From the NCBI GenBank assembly GCA_043739325.1, contig JAYUFK010000141.1:1-5482 (forward strand): a stretch of DNA of 5,482 nt, written 5' to 3'. Below the pieces are notes generated by a model. It was not told the DNA's origin. It was given only the letters and a program-made list of their open reading frames with translations, and ran no database searches. The position numbers and the translations under genes were made by a program. This document shows positions 1 to 5,482 of this stretch, piece by piece. Within the stretch, counting starts at the first letter, position 1. Each line of letters opens with the position of its first letter. The stretch is from Roseiarcus sp043739325 (GTDB lineage: Bacteria > Pseudomonadota > Alphaproteobacteria > Rhizobiales > Beijerinckiaceae).

Positions 1-47
1 TCAATCAACTGCTCCTTGCTGAGCTCCTGCAAATCAGTGCGATTCAT
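1..47 (-). CDS. N-terminal fragment of an IS66-like transposase
   Basis: Reading leftward from an ATG at 47-45, the frame gives MNRTDLQELSKEQLI and stays open to the window edge. An in-frame stop (TGA, complement of 60-62) lies just upstream and no other start codon falls between, so this ATG is the only sensible start. The 'LSKEQLI' pattern resembles the opening of single-gene IS66-type transposases, which often begin with a short acidic lead and then LSKEELI. Only 15 full codons are visible, so no catalytic residue can be checked and another transposase family is possible. No strong ribosome binding site is seen; a GGTGG run lies a few bases upstream. The gene is divergent from mod. Confidence 0.45.
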   Translation of the reverse strand, partial: MNRTDLQELSKEQLI

Positions 48-99
48 GCCACCATGGATTCAGAGATTGACCCGCGTGGCAAGGGGGTGGGTAGTTACA
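1..99 (-). mobile_element. End of an IS66-like insertion sequence, cut by the window edge
   Basis: This stretch holds the start of a transposase-like gene on the minus strand (1-47) and about 50 bases of upstream non-coding DNA. On the minus strand the outer end reads TGTAACTACCCACCCCC from position 99 inward. Homology to type III Mod proteins begins right after it, at about 101, so I infer that the element boundary lies at 99-100. Only one end is visible, so the matching inverted repeat and the target duplication (8 bp in IS66 elements) cannot be checked here. The family assignment rests on a short N-terminal peptide and is tentative. Confidence 0.5.
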
Positions 100-100
100 G

Positions 101-1582
101 GTGAAGTGCGTTTTTATTGACCCGCCCTACAACACCGGCAGTGCATTTGAGCACTATGATGACGGGTTAGAACATTCACTTTGGTTAGTGCTGATGCGAG
201 ATCGGCTTGAAATCATTCGACAATTATTATCAGAAAACGGTTCTCTATGGATTACTATTGACGATAATGAAGCGCATTATCTAAAAGTACTGTGTGATGA
301 AGTGTTTGGTCGAATAAATTTCGTCCGCCATGTAACGTGGCAGAAAAAATATAGCGTGAGTAATAACTTCGATGGTATTGCTTCTATCACTGATCATATA
401 TTGGTGTATCGAAAATCAGAGAATTTTTCCAATAGGCTTTTACCTAGATCTGGCGACGCGGAAGCTCGATACTCGAATCCTGACAATGATCCGCGTGGGC
501 CATGGAAGGCGGTTGACTATCTCAATCAGGCGTCAGTAAGCCAGCGCCGCAACTTAGTATACGACATCAAGAACCCGTTCACTGGAGAGACTGTTAAAAA
601 TAGGATCAAAGCCTGGAAATACGAGCTAGATACTCACAGTGTTCACGTCGAAGAAAAGCGATTGTGGTGGGGATTAGACGGGGAGAATTCTGTCCCGGCA
701 CTAAAGCTCTTCCTTTCAGAAGTTCGGGAAGGAATGACGCCTCACAACTGGTGGCCTCACACAGAAGTCGGACATACTGACGAAGCAAAAAAAGAGAGCA
801 TCGGGCTATTTGGTGCGGACGCGGTTTTCTCAACTCCGAAGCCAGAAAGGCTGCTGCAAAGAATTCTTACGCTTGCAACGAGCCCCGGCGACCTCGTCCT
901 CGACTCCTTCGCTGGCTCCGGCACGACCGGCGCGGTCGCCCACAAGATGGGCCGCCGCTGGATTATGGTCGAGCTAGGCGAGCATTGCCACACGCACATC
1001 ATTCCGCGTCTGAAGAAGGTTGTCGATGGTGACGACAAAGGCGGCATAACCGACGCTGTCGAGTGGCATGGCGGCGGTGGCTTCCGCTATTTCAAACTCG
1101 CACCCTCGCTGCTTGAAACTGATCGATACGGCCGCGAGGTAATCGCCAAGGCGTACAACGCCGCGATGCTGGCCGAGGCTTTGTGCAAGCTTGAAGGCTT
1201 CACGTATGCCCCCAGCGACAGCATCTATTGGCAGCACGGCGCCTCAACCGAGCGCGACTTCATTTATGTGACGACGCAGACTCTGTCCAAGGAGCAACTC
1301 ACCCATTTGAGCGAAGAGGTCGGGCCAGATCGCTCGCTTCTTGTTCTCTGTTCGGCGTTTCGCGGCAATTCGTCAGCCTTTCCCAATCTCACAGTCAAAA
1401 AAATCCCAAGCCACGTCAAAGACCGCTGCGAGTGGGGCCATGACGATTACAGCCTGAACGTCGAGAACCTGCCAAAGGCGCCGCCGAAAGCATTGCGTCT
1501 GGCCGAAAGAGAGAAATTGAATTCTCCCAGAGCAGGCAAACAGCAGGCAGACCTCTTCTCCACCGAGGAGGGCGAACAATGA
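101..1582 (+). CDS. mod: Type III restriction-modification Mod subunit, N6-adenine DNA methyltransferase, 5'-truncated
   Basis: This enzyme would transfer a methyl group from S-adenosylmethionine to adenine in an asymmetric DNA site and give the Res subunit its specificity. The motif order is that of a beta-class amino-methyltransferase: catalytic DPPYNT at residues 7-12, a variable target-recognition region at roughly 80-230, then the AdoMet-binding DSFAGSGTTG at 268-277. Relatives usually carry several dozen residues before DPPY, including a GDNLLAL-like segment; these are absent. The frame opens at GTG 101, just after an in-frame TAG (92-94) inside the neighbouring insertion sequence, so the gene was probably cut at its 5' end. 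A weak AAGGGGG (81-87) is the only Shine-Dalgarno-like sequence. The visible 493 codons end in an ATGA overlap with res. The first half is AT-rich, unlike the rest. The tail holds QADLF (482-486). Function is secure; activity of this truncated copy is not. Confidence 0.85.
   Translation: MKCVFIDPPYNTGSAFEHYDDGLEHSLWLVLMRDRLEIIRQLLSENGSLWITIDDNEAHYLKVLCDEVFGRINFVRHVTWQKKYSVSNNFDGIASITDHILVYRKSENFSNRLLPRSGDAEARYSNPDNDPRGPWKAVDYLNQASVSQRRNLVYDIKNPFTGETVKNRIKAWKYELDTHSVHVEEKRLWWGLDGENSVPALKLFLSEVREGMTPHNWWPHTEVGHTDEAKKESIGLFGADAVFSTPKPERLLQRILTLATSPGDLVLDSFAGSGTTGAVAHKMGRRWIMVELGEHCHTHIIPRLKKVVDGDDKGGITDAVEWHGGGGFRYFKLAPSLLETDRYGREVIAKAYNAAMLAEALCKLEGFTYAPSDSIYWQHGASTERDFIYVTTQTLSKEQLTHLSEEVGPDRSLLVLCSAFRGNSSAFPNLTVKKIPSHVKDRCEWGHDDYSLNVENLPKAPPKALRLAEREKLNSPRAGKQQADLFSTEEGEQ
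1565..1572 (+). promoter_or_regulatory. Ribosome binding site of res
   Basis: GAGGAGGG lies within the last codons of mod, 6 bases before the ATG of res at 1579. It is a strong Shine-Dalgarno match. With the ATGA stop/start overlap it fixes the res start and suggests translational coupling of the two subunits. Confidence 0.75.
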
Positions 1583-4281
1583 ATCGTCACGTCAACGCCA
1601 TCGCCGGCCGCCTCAGCCTGCGCCCGCCACAACGTCACTCTCTCGAAATCCTCGACCGGATCGCAGAAATCGTTCCGCCACTGAAGGGCGCCGATCTCGA
1701 TGCCGCTCTCGCCGCGATCCGCAGCGAGTTTCCGACCGTCGCCGACTTCGAGCGCGAATTTCCCAGCCTCTGCTTCGCGCTGGCGACTGGCGTCGGGAAG
1801 ACGCGCTTGATGGGGGCATTCATCGCTTACCTGCATCTCGCACACGGGCTGAACAATGTTTTCGTCCTGGCACCGAACCTGACCATTTACAACAAGCTGA
1901 TCACCGACTTCACCCAGAACACGCCGAAATACGTCCTGAAGGGAATTTCCGAGTTCGCCGTGTCGCCGCCGGTCATCACGACGGGCGAGAACTACGAGCG
2001 GCAGATCGCCAGCGGCGGAAATCTTTTCCCGGTCACGATCAACATCTTCAATATTTCGAAGATCAACTCTGAGGTCCGCGGCGGGCGATCTCCCAAGATC
2101 CGCAGTTTCAAGGAAGAGATCGGCGAGAGTTATTTCGACTTTCTCGCGGGCCTTAAAGACCTCGTGCTGATCATGGACGAATCGCACCGCTATCGCGCGT
2201 CCGCCGGCATCCGCGCGATCAACGAACTGAAGCCAGTCATCGGCCTGGAACTCACCGCCACGCCGTTCGTCGAGACATCGCGCGGGCCGGTCGCTTTTCA
2301 GAACGTGATCTTTGACTATCCGCTTGGGAGGGCGATGGCGGACGGCTTCGTAAAGGAGCCGGCGGTCGTCACACGGGAGAACTTCTCGCCTGTGGGGAAA
2401 TCCCCGGAATCAATCCAACAGATCAAGCTCGAAGACGGCGTACGGCTGCATGAAAGCGTCAAAGTCGAGCTGGAGACCTACGCTCGCCAGTTCGACGAAC
2501 GGATCGTCAAGCCGTTCATGCTGGTCATCGCGCGCGACACGACGCATGCGGCTGAGCTGATGCAGCTCATCAAGTCCAACAACTTTTTCGAGGGCCGTTA
2601 CGCGGACAAAGTCATTCAAGTCGATTCCAGCGTGAAGGAAGAGGAAACGATCGACCGTTTGCTCAAGGTCGAACGCACGGACGAGCCGACCGAAATCGTG
2701 ATCCATGTCAACATGCTCAAGGAAGGTTGGGACGTCACCAACCTCTACACGATCGTGCCGTTGCGCGCGGCGAACGCTCGGACGCTCATCGAGCAGTCCA
2801 TCGGGCGCGGGCTCCGCCTGCCTTATGGCAAGCGCACCGGCGTAATCGCCGTCGACCGGCTCAATATCGTGGCCCACGACCGCTTCCAGGAGATCGTCGA
2901 TGAGGCGAAGAAGCCGGACTCCGCGATCCGGCTGCAGCAAGTGATCCTGTCAAACGAGCAGCTACAGGAAAAGACAGTCACGGTCGTCTCTCAACCCCAA
3001 CTCGCTGCGAAGCTCGGTCTTCAGGCCGATGGGGCGTCGCCCATTGCGGCTGGCGGCTTCCATGAGGCGCTGTCAGTTTTTAATGCCGACGACCAGAAAA
3101 TCGCCAAGATCGCGTATGACGTCATCTGCAAGTTCGAGGCCCAACCGTCGCTGTTGCCGAGCGTCAGCCATCTTCAACGGCCGGAGGTGCAGGCGGCGTT
3201 GCTTCGCGAAGTGGAGAGCCAATATCGGCCAGCACAGATGGAGTTGGACGGCATCATCGCCAAACCCGATTTGGCGGCGATTGTCGCAAAGACCGCTGAG
3301 ATCGTCATCCAACAGACCATCGATATCCCTAGGATTCTCGTGGTCCCGAAGGGTGAGGTGAAATCCGGGTTCCGGCCATTCGCCCTCGATCTCACCCGCA
3401 TGCGATACGAAGCGCCGAATGAGACGCTTTGGGCGGCCCACCTGCGGACGGGTCAGGTTGATCGGATTGGCGTCGGCGCGGGAAACATCGATGAACAGCG
3501 CCTCGAAGATTACGTTGTCAGCGGCCTCATCGACTTCGACGACGTCGCCTATGACGCGCACGCCGATCTGCTTTACGAACTGGCTGGGCAAGTCACTCGC
3601 CGCCTTATGTCATACCTCTCTGAGGACGATGCGCGGAAAGTCCTGCGCATCCACCGCAAGGAAATCGCCAGTTTCGTTCACGTTCAGATGCAACAACACT
3701 TCTGGCAAGACCCAAAGGCGGCTTATGACGTTGTCATTACGCGCGGATTTACGGAGCTCAGAAGCAGCGCCTACACGGCAACCGCAGGCGAGGCGCCGTT
3801 GGATTTTCGCCATTCGCTGTCCGACAAGAGCAACATATCCCGCTACCTCTTCGGGGGGTTCTCGCGCTGCCTCTATCCAACGCAGAAATTCCAGTCCGAT
3901 GCGGAACGGAAGCTAGCGATCGTCCTGGAGCGGGACGCTATCAAATGGTTTAAGCCAACCCGCGGCCAGTTTCAGCTCTTCTATCGCAGCGGGATTGAGG
4001 ACCTCGAATATCAACCGGATTTCGTCGCGGAGACGGAGACGCGCATCTTCATGCTGGAGCCAAAGGCCTCCAATCAAATGGCCGCCCCAGACGTCATCGC
4101 AAAGCAGGACGTTGCGATCGAATGGTGCCGCCGCGCGACCGATCACGCTACGAGATACGAAGGAAAGCCATGGACATATCTCCTCATCCCGCACGACGCA
4201 ATTGCCGAGAACATGACCTTGGAGGGGCTCGCGCGACAGTTCGCGATCATGCCGACCTCTCCGGTCAGCGAGAAGGCCTGA
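1579..4281 (+). CDS. res: Type III restriction endonuclease Res subunit (superfamily 2 helicase plus PD-(D/E)XK nuclease)
   Basis: This is the ATP-dependent translocase and nuclease of a type III system; with Mod it moves along DNA from an unmethylated site and cuts. The 900 residues contain, in order, a possible Q-motif glutamine (18), Walker A ATGVGKT (69-75), motif II DESH (200-203), motif III LTATP (225-229), motif V NMLKEGWDV (378-386) and motif VI QSIGRGLR (406-413). Near the C-terminus a PD-(D/E)XK nuclease core is visible: PDF at 813-815, then EPK at 827-829. The length fits the family and both ends look natural, so this gene appears intact. The start is fixed by GAGGAGGG six bases upstream and by the ATGA overlap with mod. 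The GC-rich codon use is even throughout. In characterised systems Res has no site specificity without Mod, so its activity depends on whether the truncated mod is still translated and folds. Confidence 0.93.
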   Translation: MNRHVNAIAGRLSLRPPQRHSLEILDRIAEIVPPLKGADLDAALAAIRSEFPTVADFEREFPSLCFALATGVGKTRLMGAFIAYLHLAHGLNNVFVLAPNLTIYNKLITDFTQNTPKYVLKGISEFAVSPPVITTGENYERQIASGGNLFPVTINIFNISKINSEVRGGRSPKIRSFKEEIGESYFDFLAGLKDLVLIMDESHRYRASAGIRAINELKPVIGLELTATPFVETSRGPVAFQNVIFDYPLGRAMADGFVKEPAVVTRENFSPVGKSPESIQQIKLEDGVRLHESVKVELETYARQFDERIVKPFMLVIARDTTHAAELMQLIKSNNFFEGRYADKVIQVDSSVKEEETIDRLLKVERTDEPTEIVIHVNMLKEGWDVTNLYTIVPLRAANARTLIEQSIGRGLRLPYGKRTGVIAVDRLNIVAHDRFQEIVDEAKKPDSAIRLQQVILSNEQLQEKTVTVVSQPQLAAKLGLQADGASPIAAGGFHEALSVFNADDQKIAKIAYDVICKFEAQPSLLPSVSHLQRPEVQAALLREVESQYRPAQMELDGIIAKPDLAAIVAKTAEIVIQQTIDIPRILVVPKGEVKSGFRPFALDLTRMRYEAPNETLWAAHLRTGQVDRIGVGAGNIDEQRLEDYVVSGLIDFDDVAYDAHADLLYELAGQVTRRLMSYLSEDDARKVLRIHRKEIASFVHVQMQQHFWQDPKAAYDVVITRGFTELRSSAYTATAGEAPLDFRHSLSDKSNISRYLFGGFSRCLYPTQKFQSDAERKLAIVLERDAIKWFKPTRGQFQLFYRSGIEDLEYQPDFVAETETRIFMLEPKASNQMAAPDVIAKQDVAIEWCRRATDHATRYEGKPWTYLLIPHDAIAENMTLEGLARQFAIMPTSPVSEKA

Positions 4282-4297
4282 CATCGTTCGACGAGAG

Positions 4298-4693
4298 TCA
4301 TTGGCTCGTAGGTAGTTCGGATACGGGGCCAGCGCGTCGAAGAAATCGCCCGTCTTCGTGTCGATCAGTGGGATGCTCGCGAAAGAAATGGAATGTTTCT
4401 TCTCCGTGGAGCACGGCGACGAGCGCCTTGCGCTGCTCTTCGTCAGCGCGTTCATCGATGATCGCTTGCATCGCGCCGTTGCCCTCGTAGACCGCACTGG
4501 GCCACGCATTCAGATGGGCGAAGCAGAGGCCGTCGAGCGTGACGCCGCCAAAGTGACCGCGCTCGACCCGACCGACCTCGAAGCCTCGGCAATTGCCTTG
4601 GCTGGGTCGTCGCTCGAACTGGCAGGGACAGCCGTAATCGCAGTTGCAGCGGCCGAACGTGACCGCCTCTATGCGCCAGTCGATCATTTTCAT
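4298..4693 (-). CDS. DUF1326-family protein, C-terminally truncated
   Basis: I recognise the DUF1326 family from the opening WRIEAVTF followed by CNCDYGCPCQF (cysteines at 16, 18, 22, 24), then NC, ERGHFG, LDGL, AWP and a VDERAD-like IDERADEEQRKAL stretch. The function is unknown; the clustered cysteines suggest metal or redox chemistry, which is an inference. No signal peptide or membrane segment is seen. Relatives are usually about 200 residues; here about 131. Similarity stops after LHGEE (near 4395), and the remaining 35 or so residues are charged and unlike the family, so the 3' part was probably lost in a rearrangement. ATG at 4693 or 4687 can start it (MKMIDWR or MIDWR); GGGGA at about 4696-4700 is better spaced for 4687. 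A longer frame opening at 4804 exists but adds residues foreign to the family. The gene converges on res, with only 16 bases between. Confidence 0.7.
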   Translation of the reverse strand: MKMIDWRIEAVTFGRCNCDYGCPCQFERRPSQGNCRGFEVGRVERGHFGGVTLDGLCFAHLNAWPSAVYEGNGAMQAIIDERADEEQRKALVAVLHGEETFHFFREHPTDRHEDGRFLRRAGPVSELPTSQ

Positions 4694-4697
4694 GATC
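4682..4697 (-). repeat. Perfect inverted repeat over the DUF1326 start codons
   Basis: The bases GATCAT and ATGATC flank a four-base spacer. In the minus-strand transcript this reads GAUCAU-GAAA-AUGAUC, a six-pair stem closed by a GNRA-type tetraloop, and it contains both candidate ATG codons of the DUF1326 gene. It could slow initiation, but a 6-base repeat also arises by chance. Confidence 0.4.
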
Positions 4698-4846
4698 CCC
4701 AAATGGGCGCGGGCCCCACCCGCTACTGAATAGAAACACGGATGGGATGCGGAACCAAGCGTGAGTTCTTTTCCTACCGCCTCTCCCCACTCATCAAACT
4801 CCAATGCCCTCCAGAGCGTTCACAGGGGCCGCCCACGGCAATTGCG
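4694..4846. other. Junction region between the DUF1326 gene and the IS21 remnant
   Basis: About 150 bases with no recognisable gene. It holds the upstream DNA of the DUF1326 gene (minus strand) and, somewhere within it, the breakpoint with the IS21-family remnant. I see no convincing promoter pair, terminator hairpin with T-run, or terminal inverted repeat. Confidence 0.4.
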
Positions 4847-4999
4847 ATGCCCCGCCCATACATTCCTTCCTCCCGGCTCGATCTGACCTTCTATCCGTAC
4901 TTGCCGGCCGCCACTGTCGGCGCGACCGATCCGCGCGCCTATCTCGGGCTCATCGCCAGCGCCGGCATCATCCGGGCGAGCGCGGGAGTTTCGGCATGA
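4847..4999 (+). pseudogene. istA: Remnant of the 3' end of istA (IS21-family transposase)
   Basis: This reading frame ends in a TGA that overlaps the ATG of istB as ATGA, the usual istA-istB arrangement in IS21-family elements. The last 50 or so residues (for example LDLTFYPYLPAA and GATDPRAYLGL) resemble the tail of some IstA proteins, where a DPxxY pattern sits close to the C-terminus. The frame is open only from about 4730, and the residues before about 4847 lie in the junction region, so the DDE catalytic core of the transposase is missing. The exact left breakpoint cannot be seen. Without a protein search, the identity rests mainly on position and overlap, and a small unrelated reading frame remains possible. 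Confidence 0.45.
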
Positions 5000-5482
5000 C
5001 CATGTCGCATGAGCCATCCCAGCCGACGATCGTGGCCCCGCAAGTGCTGCTGGGCAATCATCTGAAGGCGCTGAAGCTTCCCACGTTCGCGCGCGAGTAT
5101 GAGAAAGTGGCGATGGAGTCCGCGCAGGATCGCGCTGACTACCCACGCTATCTGCTTCGCCTGTGCGAACTGGAGCGCATCGATCGCGAGCGGCGCAACG
5201 TCGAACGCCGCATTCGCCTGGCGCGTTTTCCGCAGGTCAAAAGCCTCGACACGTTCGACTTCGCCGCCCAGCCATCGCTCAACAAGCCACTGGTTCTGGA
5301 GCTGGCGCGTTGCGAATGGATCGAGAAGCGTCAGAACTGCATTGCGCTTGGGCCGTCCGGCACGGGCAAGACCCATGTCGCCCTCGCCCTTGGGCTTGCC
5401 GCCTGCCAGAAGGGCCACAGCGTCGCCTTCGCGACGGCCGCCGCTCTCGTGCATGAACTCATGGAAGCGCGCGACGAACGCC
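4996..5482 (+). CDS. istB: IstB-type AAA+ ATPase of an IS21-family element, cut by the window edge
   Basis: IstB is the ATPase helper of IS21-type transposition; it binds DNA and presents the target to the IstA transposase. The visible 162 codons contain the IstB N-terminal domain (LKALKLPTFAREYEKVA, then YLLRLCELERIDRERR) and KSLDTFDF leading to a Walker A GPSGTGKT at residues 119-126, followed by ALGLAACQKGHSV and ALVHELMEARDER. Relatives have about 250-270 residues, so Walker B and the C-terminal third lie beyond the right edge. The ATG at 4996 is preferred over the one at 5002 because GGGAG (4984-4988) sits 7 bases upstream and the ATGA overlap with the istA tail is typical. Since istA has lost its catalytic part, this copy cannot move by itself unless an intact element supplies IstA. 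Confidence 0.9.
   Translation, partial: MTMSHEPSQPTIVAPQVLLGNHLKALKLPTFAREYEKVAMESAQDRADYPRYLLRLCELERIDRERRNVERRIRLARFPQVKSLDTFDFAAQPSLNKPLVLELARCEWIEKRQNCIALGPSGTGKTHVALALGLAACQKGHSVAFATAAALVHELMEARDER
4996..5482 (+). mobile_element. Right part of a degraded IS21-family insertion sequence
   Basis: Counting the istA tail just upstream, this is the distal part of an IS21-family element: the end of istA and most of istB. The left terminus and the istA core are gone; the right terminus would lie a few hundred bases past the window. The loss of the left side together with the loss of the DUF1326 C-terminus points to repeated rearrangement of this locus. Confidence 0.7.

Noticed and set aside
1447..2187. 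A 246-codon open frame on the minus strand across the mod-res junction
   Set aside because: It lies opposite two well-supported genes, has arginine- and aspartate-rich shadow composition and shows no domain I recognise. It is a by-product of GC-rich codon use.
2173..2187. DESH in place of DEAH in helicase motif II of Res, considered as an inactivating change
   Set aside because: The aspartate and glutamate needed for ATP hydrolysis and the histidine are all present, and the third position varies in this family.
2410..2940. Minus-strand open frame of 176 codons inside res
   Set aside because: It is opposite the helicase motifs of res and resembles no known protein; a shadow frame.
4284..4294. 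Small inverted repeat TCGT-TCG-ACGA just after the res stop, considered as a terminator
   Set aside because: The stem has only four pairs and no run of T follows, so it does not support a rho-independent terminator.
3913..4509. Minus-strand frame of 198 codons covering the end of res and part of the DUF1326 gene
   Set aside because: Most of it is antisense to res and to the DUF1326 gene in another frame. Only the 4282-4395 part looks protein-like, and that is reported as a possible remnant rather than a gene.
4358..4729. Plus-strand frame of 123 codons opposite the DUF1326 gene
   Set aside because: The opposite strand carries the recognisable CNCxxxCPC and DERAD motifs; the plus-strand reading is low-complexity and alanine-rich.
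1..5482. CRISPR array, tRNA or rRNA genes, phase-variable simple repeats in mod
   Set aside because: No regularly spaced direct repeats, no tRNA-like cloverleaf and no tandem tetra- or pentanucleotide tract were seen on reading the window; the phase-variation repeats known from some type III mod genes are absent from the visible part.

Overview
The window reads as part of a mobile-element-rich accessory island in a moderately GC-rich proteobacterium, most likely an alphaproteobacterium of the rhizobial kind. This rests on the codon bias of the res gene, the style of the IstB protein and the DUF1326 protein. The lineage is an inference from protein resemblance, not from a marker gene.

Layout. 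At the left edge (1-47, minus strand) are the first codons of a transposase that looks IS66-like, followed by its short terminal region (to about 99). The transposon end abuts a type III restriction-modification operon on the plus strand: mod (101-1582, N6-adenine methyltransferase) and res (1579-4281, helicase/endonuclease), joined by an ATGA overlap. The res gene looks complete. The mod gene appears to have lost its first several dozen codons to the insertion: its reading frame opens at a GTG only six codons before the DPPY catalytic motif, and an in-frame stop lies just upstream inside the element. Downstream and convergent (4298-4693, minus) is a DUF1326-family gene whose C-terminal part has been replaced by unrelated sequence. 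The right end is an IS21-family element: a remnant of the istA tail (about 4847-4999), then istB (from 4996) running off the window.

How it works together. Mod would recognise and methylate an asymmetric site, and Res would join it to translocate and cleave unmodified DNA. Res in this class depends on Mod for DNA recognition, so damage to mod would silence the whole system without harming the host. Every methyltransferase motif I can place is still encoded, so a truncated but active Mod is not excluded. The DUF1326 gene and the IS21 remnant look like leftovers of successive insertions and deletions next to the defence locus. I did not find an obviously new system. The points most worth a second look are the truncated mod start, the AT-rich specificity region of mod, and a possible sliding-clamp-binding peptide at the Mod C-terminus.
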